The position numbers and the translations under genes are program-made. The notes below the pieces were generated by a model that was not told the DNA's origin, did no database searches, and saw only the letters and a program-made list of their open reading frames with translations. Of a stretch of 34,844 nt of DNA, positions 1 to 6,282 are shown one piece after another. Each line of letters begins with the position of its first letter. The first letter of the stretch is position 1. Source of the DNA: Clostridiales bacterium (GTDB taxonomy: Bacteria; Bacillota; Clostridia; Oscillospirales; Ruminococcaceae); the NCBI GenBank assembly GCA_029007575.1, contig JAQXIB010000148.1, positions 1-34,844 on the forward strand, in the 5' to 3' direction.

Positions 1-20
1 TTTCGGAAGATCACACTGTA

Positions 21-54
21 CTTGAAATGTTGAATACGGAAATGTCACACTTGC
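21..54 (-). repeat. Recombinase-flanking motif A (inverted relative to motif C)
   Basis: The reverse complement of this 34-nt stretch shares the blocks GCAAGTGTGACA, CCGTATTCA and TCAAG with positions 1857-1890, in the same order and with near-identical spacing. The two copies therefore form an imperfect inverted repeat around the tRNA fragment and the recombinase gene. It could be a recombinase binding site or the end of an insertion element. Confidence 0.6.
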
Positions 55-66
55 CTACAAATAGGT

Positions 67-100
67 ATGAGCCCCAACTGCTATTGCAATTGAGGCTCAT
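67..100 (-). terminator. Hairpin downstream of the tRNA-Asn fragment
   Basis: An inverted repeat pairs ATGAGCC (67-73) with GGCTCAT (94-100), extended after one mismatch by CAA (75-77) with TTG (90-92). It starts about 10 bases past the CCA end of the tRNA, which suits a tRNA transcription terminator, although the T-run after the stem on the minus strand is weak. Its presence suggests that the bases left of the tRNA are original chromosomal flank. Confidence 0.5.
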
Positions 101-109
101 ATTCATATT

Positions 110-170
110 TGGCTCCCCGTGTTGGGCTCGAACCAACGACCCTGCGGTTAACAGCCGCATGCTCTACCAA
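110..170 (-). tRNA. tRNA-Asn (GTT), 5'-truncated
   Basis: Read on the minus strand, this is the last 61 nt of a tRNA-Asn. It shows the end of the D-arm (TTGGTAGAGC), an anticodon stem TGCGG/CCGCA with loop CTGTTAA and anticodon GTT (plus-strand 150-152), a T-arm GTTGG-TTCGAGC-CCAAC, and an encoded CCA. The 5' acceptor strand, expected to be TCCCCGT to pair with ACGGGGA, and the first half of the D-arm are absent. The sequence beyond 170 does not resemble them. The gene is broken inside the D-loop, at the edge of the recombinase region. The missing 5' piece was not seen elsewhere in the window, so this copy cannot give a functional tRNA. Confidence 0.85.
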
Positions 171-196
171 ATGTACATGTAAACTACGGATTTTTC
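171..196 (-). repeat. Recombinase-associated motif B at the tRNA break
   Basis: The plus strand reads ACATGT-AAAC-TACGGATTTTT directly beside the tRNA break. The reverse complement of motif C reads ACATGT-GAA-TACGGATTTT. The shared core and its place at the junction make this a candidate attachment half-site. It also contains the small palindrome ATGTACATGT (171-180). Confidence 0.45.
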
Positions 197-257
197 GCTC
201 AATAGGCTTAGAAGCTTGCATATGTATATGCATTCCTTTGCAATAGCCTATCGTCAC

Positions 258-1823
258 TCATACCATGAAAAATTGCTCATAGTCCATATTAAACCTGATG
301 TTCAATTCATATCCTCTTTTGAACTCTATTCTGGATATTAATTGACAAATAATCATCTTTTGTTGTTCCATTGACGCAGATTCAAATTCGTTTGCCCAAC
401 TTTGAAACTGCTCATAGTAATAATCAAGCCGTTTCATTGCTCCTTCCTGATCCAGTATTTCAAATTCCAGATCCGTCAGTTTTTGTTCGTTGATTCGAAT
501 CTGTTCTTTCGATGACTCTATTGCCATAGAGAGCGTATCAATCGTAAACTTACTCTCACCGGCAAGAGCATTCGCTATTTCGTCTGTCAGTCCTTTCAGC
601 TTGCTTTTCAGTTTTTCCGTATCAGCCTCAAGCTTTTTTCGGACTGCTCTACGCTCACTGATTTCTATTGCATACTTTCTCTCCAAAGCAACATTTTTCG
701 GTGTTGTTTTTATTCTGGCAAGATATTCACAAACAAGGTCTTTGACAGCCTTATCTACTTTTGTAGCTACATAGGCTACTTGACCGTCGCAGGATGCATT
801 GTTTCTCATCTTCCCTGTGCAAACATATCGTTGCTTGCGAACTTTGTGAACTGTACCATCTTTACGAATATTTTGATCCACATAACTGGTGGCATTCATT
901 TTAGCACCGCAACTTGCACAGTAAATATTTCCTGACAACAAGGTTTGACCTTTCGTATTTTGCGCGATATGCTGTTTCTTTTGATCGTCATGGGAACGCT
1001 GTTCTAATATATATTGCGTCTGTTGAAACAATCCTTCGTCAATAATTTGAAGTTCGTCTATTTTCTGTGAGCATGCGTTTCCGTTATGCAAATATCCGCA
1101 GTACATCTTATTCTTTAATATCCGATTAATAGTATTACATTGAAAGGCACTGCCATTCATCGTTTTTACACCAAGTTCATTCAAATGCTTTGCCATTCGA
1201 TAAGACCCATATCCGTTTTTTACCGTCATTTCAAAAATCATGCGAACATATTTTGCTGTTTCCTCATTAATTACAATCTTCAGTAATTCTTTTCCCTTTT
1301 TATTGACTTGACCGCTTTTAACCAAGTCATATCCAAGCGGCACTGCCCCGCCGGTATAATTGCCTTCTTCGGTGAGCTGTCTCAGTCTGGTTTTTACCCG
1401 CGTTGAAGTTTTTCGGCTTTCTCCGCCCGCCTGCCAAAACCGCATATAGTTCACAAGATAATCTGCTTCATTATCAAACCTCTGCTGACCTTCCTGTGTA
1501 CTCCACACTTCTATTCCCTGTCCTACAAACCATTCTACTACAAATGGTGTTTCATTCTGTCGTCTGCCAAGTCTATCGAACATAAAGACCAGCAATATAT
1601 CAAACTCGTGTTTTTCAGCTGCCGCTTTAATATCCTGTATTGCATCCCGATCATCAGCTGACACCTTATAGCCTGATATTCCCTTTTCATAAAATTCTTT
1701 GCTGATAATCCAAGCGTCTTGCCTTCCAGCAAACTCATGACATGCTGTTTTCTGCATCGGAATATCATCCTTATCTACCTGACCTTTTGTGGACACTCGA
1801 TACAATGCATATACTCTTTTCAT
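258..1823 (-). CDS. Large serine recombinase / site-specific integrase
   Basis: This protein of about 521 aa catalyses cut-and-join recombination between short DNA sites through a covalent serine intermediate. The resolvase domain is at the N-terminus (YALYRVST, nucleophile Ser11). A recombinase domain follows at about residues 165-280, then a zinc ribbon (CASCGAK near 305 with a second Cys pair near 340-350), and a coiled-coil stretch at about 395-480. The length fits large serine integrases of Firmicute elements. A GTG at 1838 also opens the frame, but ATG 1823 is preferred because GAGG lies 9 nt upstream of it. The gene sits between a broken tRNA-Asn and a KilA-N gene, and related short motifs lie on both sides. 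It is intact, so it may still be active. Function is certain at family level; the target site is unknown. Confidence 0.93.
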   Translation of the reverse strand: MKRVYALYRVSTKGQVDKDDIPMQKTACHEFAGRQDAWIISKEFYEKGISGYKVSADDRDAIQDIKAAAEKHEFDILLVFMFDRLGRRQNETPFVVEWFVGQGIEVWSTQEGQQRFDNEADYLVNYMRFWQAGGESRKTSTRVKTRLRQLTEEGNYTGGAVPLGYDLVKSGQVNKKGKELLKIVINEETAKYVRMIFEMTVKNGYGSYRMAKHLNELGVKTMNGSAFQCNTINRILKNKMYCGYLHNGNACSQKIDELQIIDEGLFQQTQYILEQRSHDDQKKQHIAQNTKGQTLLSGNIYCASCGAKMNATSYVDQNIRKDGTVHKVRKQRYVCTGKMRNNASCDGQVAYVATKVDKAVKDLVCEYLARIKTTPKNVALERKYAIEISERRAVRKKLEADTEKLKSKLKGLTDEIANALAGESKFTIDTLSMAIESSKEQIRINEQKLTDLEFEILDQEGAMKRLDYYYEQFQSWANEFESASMEQQKMIICQLISRIEFKRGYELNIRFNMDYEQFFMV

Positions 1824-1856
1824 GGTAATCATCCTCACATATCATCATTTCGATAT

Positions 1857-1890
1857 GCAAGTGTGACAAAATCCGTATTCACATGTCAAG
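1857..1890 (+). repeat. Recombinase-flanking motif C, upstream of the recombinase start
   Basis: This 34-nt motif matches the reverse complement of motif A (21-54) in three blocks and shares a core with motif B (171-196). It lies 34 bp upstream of the chosen recombinase start codon. The recombinase binding here could therefore affect its own expression; this is inference from position only. Confidence 0.55.
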
Positions 1891-2044
1891 ATACATGAAC
1901 ATTTCCTTGCCACAAAGCATATCACAAGAGCTTTCTAATGTCTAGCGATTATTGAAATTTTTATTATAGTCAATTTTCTTTTGATGTGGAAAAAGAGAGC
2001 AAGTTGTGGTACAATCATTTCTGATTTTAAATATGTGCAACAAG

Positions 2045-2073
2045 TTGTTTTACAAATTCCTTTGGGTTATAAT
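2045..2073 (+). promoter_or_regulatory. Candidate promoter 1 of the KilA-N gene
   Basis: TTGTTT (2045-2050) and TATAAT (2068-2073) are separated by 17 bp. A transcript from here would start near 2080 and carry the 36-bp palindrome in its 5' leader. Confidence 0.45.
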
Positions 2074-2079
2074 GTTGTA

Positions 2080-2108
2080 TTGAACACGTTTAGGGAATAT
2101 GTTACAAT
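2080..2108 (+). promoter_or_regulatory. Candidate promoter 2 of the KilA-N gene
   Basis: TTGAAC (2080-2085) and TACAAT (2103-2108) are 17 bp apart. The predicted start, near 2115, would put the 36-bp palindrome at about +3 to +38. That is a classic operator position, or it would make a hairpin at the very 5' end of the mRNA. Confidence 0.45.
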
Positions 2109-2117
2109 GTATATACA

Positions 2118-2153
2118 GATTTTAATTATGGCGAATTCGCCATAATTAAAATC
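2118..2153. promoter_or_regulatory. 36-bp perfect palindrome upstream of the KilA-N gene
   Basis: Each 18-nt arm reads GATTTTAATTATGGCGAA and the centre falls between 2135 and 2136, with no loop and no mismatch. It ends 21 bp before the KilA-N start codon, just ahead of the ribosome binding site. It could be an operator for a dimeric or tetrameric regulator, or a cruciform/hairpin element. Autoregulation by the KilA-N protein is an inference. Confidence 0.8.
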
Positions 2154-2174
2154 ATCCAAGATGGAGGATATTTT

Positions 2175-2975
2175 ATGTCAAAGATTACTGTAAAAGATAC
2201 AGATATTAATATTACAAAAATTAATGATGAAGATTATATTTGCATAACTGATATGCTAAAAGCGAAAGACGGAGAGTTTTTTATTGCTGACTGGTTGCGC
2301 AATAGAAACACCCTTGAATATATCGGAACTTGGGAAAGTGTATATAATCCCGATTTCAATCTTGATGAGTTTTCTAAAATCACTAATCGTTCCGGCCTTA
2401 ATAATTTCAAAATTAGTGTCAAAGAGTTTGTTGAAAGAACAAAAGCTATTTCAATCACCGCAAAAGCCGGAAGATACGGCGGCACTTATGCTCATAAAGA
2501 TATCGCTTTTGAGTTTGCTATGTGGATCAGTCCGCAATTCAAGATTTACATAGTAAAAGAATTTCAAAGATTAAAGACCGAAGAACAAAAACAGTTGGGA
2601 TGGTCAGCGAAACGCGAGCTGGCAAAGATAAACTATCGCATACATACCGATGCAATTAAAAACAACCTCATACCTGATAAACTTACCACAAGGCAGGTTT
2701 CGGTTGTATATGCAGATGAAGCAGATGTTTTGAATGTTGCCTTGTTTGGTAAGACTGCTAAACAGTGGCGAGAGGAGCATCCCGATTTAAAGGGCAATAT
2801 CAGAGACTATGCCAGTATGAATGAATTGATATGTCTTTCAAATTTGGAAAATATTAATGCAGTGTTAATCAATGAACAGATTTCCCAGACAGAAAGACTC
2901 GTAAAATTAAATCAAATCGCAATCTATCAAATATCTGTTCTGCAGGAATCTGATAATAGAAAATATCTTAAATAA
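2175..2975 (+). CDS. KilA-N domain protein
   Basis: This 266-aa protein carries a KilA-N DNA-binding domain at about residues 8-130. Visible features are ICITDMLKAKDGEFFIADWL near the start and the conserved segment GRYGGTYAHKDIAFEFAMWI followed by FKIYIVKEFQRLK. The C-terminal half (YADEADVLNVALFGKTAKQW...) is the usual partner of this domain in mobile-element proteins; its role is not known. The ATG follows GGAGGATATTTT. The protein is probably cytoplasmic and DNA-bound. Two candidate promoters and a perfect 36-bp palindrome lie directly upstream, which suggests autoregulation. The gene runs opposite to the recombinase and belongs to the same mobile region. Family assignment is firm; function is unknown. 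Confidence 0.88.
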   Translation: MSKITVKDTDINITKINDEDYICITDMLKAKDGEFFIADWLRNRNTLEYIGTWESVYNPDFNLDEFSKITNRSGLNNFKISVKEFVERTKAISITAKAGRYGGTYAHKDIAFEFAMWISPQFKIYIVKEFQRLKTEEQKQLGWSAKRELAKINYRIHTDAIKNNLIPDKLTTRQVSVVYADEADVLNVALFGKTAKQWREEHPDLKGNIRDYASMNELICLSNLENINAVLINEQISQTERLVKLNQIAIYQISVLQESDNRKYLK

Positions 2976-3051
2976 ATAACACATAAGGGGCACTCACTAA
3001 GAAAAGTGAATACGCCGTAACGGATGGTGCGGCTGACCGCAGATGGTGCAA

Positions 3052-3102
3052 CCTCATTTTTCTCAAAAACATCAACTAATGCATAAATCACATTTCTTTT
3101 AC
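3052..3102 (-). pseudogene. Remnant 3' copy of the TnpW-like gene
   Basis: On the minus strand this segment encodes RNVIYALVDVFEKNEV, almost the same as KNVIYALTDVFEKRV near the end of the TnpW-like gene at 3633-3803. The two DNA copies are direct repeats about 605 bp apart. Upstream coding sequence is missing here, and the frame runs on into unrelated sequence. The MntA-HepT fusion gene lies between the two copies, so duplication or a recombination event in this interval is likely. Confidence 0.6.
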
Positions 3103-3104
3103 CG

Positions 3105-3133
3105 TTGATAAAAAAATAGTTTTATGGTAAAAT
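3105..3133 (+). promoter_or_regulatory. Promoter of the MntA-HepT fusion gene
   Basis: TTGATA (3105-3110) and TAAAAT (3128-3133) are separated by exactly 17 bp, 30 bp before the GTG start. It lies immediately beyond the TnpW-like remnant, so the toxin-antitoxin remnant probably still has its own promoter. Confidence 0.6.
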
Positions 3134-3163
3134 AAGTGTAGATAACACGAGGGAGGAATATTT

Positions 3164-3553
3164 GTGACTAACAAAGTGTACACAATTGATGAGATTAAAA
3201 ATATTGTTGCACCCATTGCAAAAGCATATGGCGTTCAAAGAGTATTCCTCTTTGGCTCATACGCAAGAGGCGAAGCACATAATATATTTAATAAGTCTTA
3301 TGATAACTTCAAAGTCAATTCTGTTTACAAAAATGCCGTTTGTCTGTGCCTTATGCAGATTGGTGAACTGACAAACAATCTTTCAGAAGAATTCAAGAAC
3401 AACAACACCGATATTCCTTGGCGCGAAGTCAGAGGCATGAGAAATATCGTTGCTCACGAATACGGTCATATTGACTATGAAATCGTTTGGGAAACAATAG
3501 AAGACGGCATTCCTGTTTTAAAAGAATTCTGCAAAAATAAATTAGGCTTATAA
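3164..3553 (+). CDS. Fused, internally deleted MntA-HepT (MNT/HEPN) toxin-antitoxin remnant
   Basis: This 129-aa protein joins two families that are normally separate adjacent genes. Residues 1-39 match the start of a MntA-type minimal nucleotidyltransferase antitoxin, including GSYARGEA, but the following Asp-x-Asp metal-binding segment is missing. From about residue 41 (NIFNKSYDNF...) the sequence matches a HepT-type HEPN RNase without its first helix. It keeps the RX4HXY motif (Arg93, His98, Tyr100) and a typical tail. An in-frame deletion across the two genes explains the structure. GTG 3164 is preferred because GGAGG lies 7 nt upstream. In intact systems MntA AMPylates a HepT tyrosine to silence the RNase. 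The fused protein should lack that activity, so it is probably harmless or altered. Families are confident; function is not. Confidence 0.8.
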   Translation: MTNKVYTIDEIKNIVAPIAKAYGVQRVFLFGSYARGEAHNIFNKSYDNFKVNSVYKNAVCLCLMQIGELTNNLSEEFKNNNTDIPWREVRGMRNIVAHEYGHIDYEIVWETIEDGIPVLKEFCKNKLGL

Positions 3554-3563
3554 TCTATACTCT

Positions 3564-3683
3564 ATGAAAATATATCTATTGACTAATCCATTGCCTTCCA
3601 TCGAAGATATTCAAAAAGTATCAAAAAATAAATTAAATCAGCCCTTTATTCAGCATGACTCTTTTCTCAAAAACGTCGGTTAA
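3564..3683 (+). pseudogene. Possible truncated gene start (unrecognised)
   Basis: A 39-codon frame starts 11 bp after the fusion gene (MKIYLLTNPLPSIEDIQKV...). After about 23 codons it runs into the antisense of the TnpW-like gene. The N-terminus looks protein-like, but there is no clear ribosome binding site and I recognise no family. It may be the first codons of a gene cut by the same rearrangement. Confidence 0.2.
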
Positions 3684-3803
3684 TGCATAAATCACATTTT
3701 TTACCACAGTCGGATTGGCTTGTTCTGAAAAAGTAAGGTGGACTTTACATCCACTGACTTCTCTGTCTATTTGCATTTTATCATTAACATCTATTTCTTT
3801 CAT
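3633..3803 (-). CDS. Small TnpW-like transposon-encoded protein
   Basis: This 56-aa protein begins at ATG 3803, chosen because GAGG lies 8 nt upstream. A further in-frame ATG at 3821 has no such site. The middle (CKVHLTFSEQANPTVVKNVI) resembles the short TnpW-type proteins found in Firmicute integrative and mobilisable elements: a beta strand ending in HFSE-like residues followed by a helix. Their role is not established. It is one of a set of mobile-element genes here, and a 3' remnant of a second copy lies at 3052-3102. The TnpW assignment is by visual resemblance and is moderate only. Confidence 0.5.
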   Translation of the reverse strand: MKEIDVNDKMQIDREVSGCKVHLTFSEQANPTVVKNVIYALTDVFEKRVMLNKGLI

Positions 3804-3821
3804 TTTCTTTTCCTCATTCAT

Positions 3822-4216
3822 AACAGGCGACGGTTTGTTTTATGCAGACCGCCGCCTTCATTTTAATCAATCGTTTTGTATTTGACCATATTTATTCTCA
3901 ATTTCCGTGGTCACGGCATTTATCAGACTGCCGGCAGCGTACCGACATCACGGGTATTTCAACCCTCCCGAGGTTCTCTCCGAACTGCCCTCATTGCCTG
4001 CAATCTGTGACTGGGCAGGAGTATCATTATCCCTATTGACTATCATCGCCGTACTGGGAGCTACCCAATACCAATAACCGACTGTTTCTCGCTCAACTAT
4101 CAAGTAGTGTCATGGCGCAGTCGTTAAAATGGCTTGCTGGTTTTTCCAACGGCAACTGGAAAGTATCCTATAAATGGTATATTCTTTTTTCAAGCTACAA
4201 ATCCTGTTCCGTAAAA
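3822..4216. other. Degraded intergenic stretch without a supportable gene
   Basis: No frame on either strand gives a convincing protein. On the minus strand a short frame ends at 3861-3863 (...LINAVTTEIENKYGQIQND), which looks like the C-terminus of a lost gene just upstream of the TnpW-like gene, but it is closed by a stop about 26 codons back. The 13-mer AATCAATCGTTTT at 3865-3877 recurs in the hairpin at 4777-4815. The rest appears to be eroded mobile-element DNA. Confidence 0.4.
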
Positions 4217-4260
4217 AGAGGAAACAGGCGAAGAGAAATTATCCCTTCACCTGTTTCCTC
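4217..4260 (-). terminator. Rho-independent terminator of the sigma-like gene
   Basis: GAGGAAACAGG (4218-4228) pairs perfectly with CCTGTTTCCTC (4250-4260), and GAAG/CTTC continue the stem inside. On the minus strand the stem is followed by a short T-run (CTTTTTAC). It lies about 10 bp beyond the stop codon of the gene at 4270-4764. Confidence 0.75.
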
Positions 4261-4269
4261 AGTTAGAAG

Positions 4270-4764
4270 CTATTTTTTACACCTGTTTTTGAAAATTATT
4301 GAAAATTTTTTTATTTTGTATTCTGCCCGCTTTATAGCGACAAAAACAGAATGTACAGAACATCTTTCCAGCTCCGCGATTCGCTCATATGTCAGGTCAT
4401 AGAAGTAATATAGAACAAGCCTGCGACGCTGTGTTTCAGGCAGTGCAGCGATTGCATGATACAACCGCTCATTACAAATTCGGAGCCATGCTATATCTTC
4501 CATCAATTCTGCTTTACTTATCGCCCGTTCGTTAAGTGAAGATTCTGTTAGTTCCGAATGTTCGATATATCGGTCAAAAAAGTTGAGATATGATTTATCC
4601 TCCAATTCAAATCGATTGAACAGCGTATACAAAGACTTGTCTATCTTCAGATTATGAAACACACCTTGTCCATCTTTAAAAGATACATACTGTCCATTTT
4701 CACTTATAGATATGGTATACGGATTATCCTTATCTTTCCGTCTTTTCGGATGACTAACATCCAT
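4270..4764 (-). CDS. Sigma-70 region 4-type DNA-binding protein of mobile elements
   Basis: This 164-aa protein resembles the short sigma-70-like proteins common in Firmicute integrative elements. The N-terminal half has NPYTISISENGQYVSFKDGQG and a segment FELEDKSYLNFFDRYIEHSEL, typical of that group. Residues about 105-155 form the region-4 helix-turn-helix (ALPETQRRRLVLYYFYDLTYERIAELERCSV...), which would bind promoter -35 DNA. There is no clear region 2, so it is unlikely to be a complete sigma factor alone. It may control element genes together with RNA polymerase. GGAGG 9 nt upstream supports ATG 4764. A 15-bp perfect inverted repeat overlaps the edge of this ribosome binding site, and a terminator hairpin follows the gene. 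Family assignment is good; its regulon is unknown. Confidence 0.85.
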   Translation of the reverse strand: MDVSHPKRRKDKDNPYTISISENGQYVSFKDGQGVFHNLKIDKSLYTLFNRFELEDKSYLNFFDRYIEHSELTESSLNERAISKAELMEDIAWLRICNERLYHAIAALPETQRRRLVLYYFYDLTYERIAELERCSVHSVFVAIKRAEYKIKKFSIIFKNRCKK

Positions 4765-4776
4765 AACCTTTTTCCT

Positions 4777-4815
4777 CCAATCAATCGTTTTTGAGATTTC
4801 AAAACGATTGATTGG
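4777..4815 (-). promoter_or_regulatory. 15-bp perfect inverted repeat at the ribosome binding site of the sigma-like gene
   Basis: CCAATCAATCGTTTT (4777-4791) pairs with AAAACGATTGATTGG (4801-4815) around a 9-nt loop. In the mRNA the stem ends on the first bases of the GGAGG site before ATG 4764, so folding could limit translation. It could equally be the terminator of a lost upstream gene or a protein operator. Thirteen bases of one arm recur at 3865-3877. Confidence 0.65.
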
Positions 4816-4869
4816 GGCGGACTACGGCATTTAAAAGTTATTTTAATTTTAGGGCATAATAATACAAAA

Positions 4870-4909
4870 CAGGCATCCAGCTCGAGAAAACTCTCTAACT
4901 GAATGCCTG
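4870..4909 (-). terminator. Hairpin terminator downstream of the 216-aa ORF
   Basis: CAGGCAT (4870-4876) pairs with ATGCCTG (4903-4909), and CAG/CTG plus an AGAG/CTCT pairing extend the stem inward. On the minus strand it is followed by TTTTGTATT. It lies about 80 bp past the stop of the ORF at 4988. On the plus strand the tail is CTTTTATT, so it may work in both directions. Confidence 0.6.
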
Positions 4910-4987
4910 CTTTTATTACTGCAATTATGGTATGTAAAACAGCTTTTTATCTTTACCTATATTAAAAGGTTATGGGGGACTTTATTA

Positions 4988-5638
4988 TTACAGTATAAAA
5001 TCACATCCAGTAAATATACTGTAATAATCAGGCTTTTTACTGTTAAAATTCCAACTGTCCCCATTCGCTGTCACATTCTCGTATGTTTTTAAATATATTT
5101 GTGCATTTCCGCCTCCAATCGCCGAGTGCCAAATTTCAGGTCGCACAGGTGAATTTGATGTAGTGGCAGCATATGAAAAGCTCCATGTATTATTTCCTTC
5201 ATATATCATTTCGCCTGTACCGTTAATAGTAGAGAAGTCCATAGAATAGCAATTTTTATTACAATTATTGTCGGTAGAGCCCGCCAGATAATTAATAATA
5301 CCAGACCATGATAAGCCGTTAGTAGAATATTGTAAGGCAGGCACCATTCTTCCATCACTATCGGCAAAAGTAATTCTAACAAATAGGGGGGGTTCACTGG
5401 CAGCCTGCTTTAAATATCCGATTTGATTGCCTAATTGAATCATGCTCGCAACTCGTTCCCTTGCTGCGAAATTAAAATTATCATATCGATTTGACCGAAC
5501 GCGATAATACCCTTTATACACATCATTTTCATTAACTGTAACATACATCCAATAGCATTTCCCATTCTCATCCCAAGGAATATAAACAACCTCTTGATGA
5601 TGGCGGGATGTTGTTGTTGGATTAGTAGAGGTTGCCAA
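4988..5638 (-). CDS. Unrecognised 216-aa protein, probably 5'-truncated
   Basis: I do not recognise this family. The protein is rich in Asn, Ser, Thr, Tyr and Trp and looks like a beta-rich, carbohydrate-active or secreted domain (for example YEGNNTWSFSYAATTSNSP and WHSAIGGGNAQIYLKTYENV). It has no signal peptide and no membrane segment. The only upstream start is a TTG at 5638, directly after an in-frame TAA and without a good ribosome binding site. This suggests loss of the true 5' end, including any signal peptide. A hairpin terminator follows the gene. It stands between mobile-element debris and a truncated acetyltransferase, so it may be a leftover of a larger gene. Confidence 0.5.
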   Translation of the reverse strand: MATSTNPTTTSRHHQEVVYIPWDENGKCYWMYVTVNENDVYKGYYRVRSNRYDNFNFAARERVASMIQLGNQIGYLKQAASEPPLFVRITFADSDGRMVPALQYSTNGLSWSGIINYLAGSTDNNCNKNCYSMDFSTINGTGEMIYEGNNTWSFSYAATTSNSPVRPEIWHSAIGGGNAQIYLKTYENVTANGDSWNFNSKKPDYYSIFTGCDFIL

Positions 5639-5672
5639 TTATATCTGCTAATGAGAACTTAGATTTTAATGA

Positions 5673-6278
5673 TTATTCACCTTTGTAATGTGGGTAGGTT
5701 CTTTTATCGGATTCGTTTATTTCCCTTACAACCTTACAAGGAACACCAACAGCAACTACATTGGCGGGAATATCTTTTGTTACGACACTTCCAGCGCCGA
5801 TAACCGAATTATCACCAATTGTAACGCCTGCTAAAACGGTTGCTCCTGTTCCAATCCAAACATTGTTTCCAATTTTTATGGGTTTTGCAATTTCGATACC
5901 GTCTTTACGCATTTTGGGGTCAATTGCATGTTCTGCTGTTGTAAAGGTAACATTAGGTGCTATGAAAACATAATCGCCAAATGTAACAGAAGCACCGTCT
6001 TGGACAATAAGGTTGTGGTCTGCATAAAAATAGTCGCCAACTTCAATATTATATCCGTAATCACACCAAAATGGTGGAACAAACATTACTTCCTTACCCA
6101 TTTTACCAAGCAAACTTTTAAGAATTTTTTGTTGCTTTTTATTATCATTAGGGCTTAATTTGTTATAACGATAGCATTTATCTTTGCCAATTCTTATAAC
6201 CTTTTCATAATCAGGGTTATAACTTCCTTTAAAAAAGCAATTAAGCGGAACAAGCGGTCTATTTAACAAAATAATCAC
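5673..6278 (-). CDS. Maltose/galactoside O-acetyltransferase family protein (hexapeptide repeat), altered N-terminus
   Basis: This protein of about 200 aa belongs to the left-handed beta-helix acetyltransferases that move acetyl from acetyl-CoA to sugar hydroxyls in the cytoplasm. The core is well conserved: FVPPFWCDYGYNIEVGDYFY, then repeats such as IAPNVTFTTAEHAIDP (catalytic His), IGNNVWIGTGATVLAGVTIG and VIGAGSVVTKDIPANVVAVG. From about residue 18 (KGSYNPDYEKV) it matches the usual N-terminus, but the first residues (IILLNRPLVPLNCFF) do not. The usual opening of the type MTEKEKMLAG is missing. A transposase fragment begins right at this end, so the 5' end was probably replaced. GTG 6278 opens the frame; a TTG at codon 4 has GAGG 8 nt upstream and may be used. 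Activity is uncertain. Confidence 0.8.
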   Translation of the reverse strand: MIILLNRPLVPLNCFFKGSYNPDYEKVIRIGKDKCYRYNKLSPNDNKKQQKILKSLLGKMGKEVMFVPPFWCDYGYNIEVGDYFYADHNLIVQDGASVTFGDYVFIAPNVTFTTAEHAIDPKMRKDGIEIAKPIKIGNNVWIGTGATVLAGVTIGDNSVIGAGSVVTKDIPANVVAVGVPCKVVREINESDKRTYPHYKGE

Positions 6279-6282
6279 CTCG

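Noticed and set aside
1883..1888. TTGACA inside motif C (minus strand) as a -35 box for the recombinase gene
   Set aside because: No acceptable -10 box lies 16-18 bp downstream on the minus strand.
4112..4402. A 96-aa plus-strand frame across the sigma-like terminator
   Set aside because: It crosses the terminator hairpin and runs antisense to the conserved region-4 sequence, and no protein family is visible.
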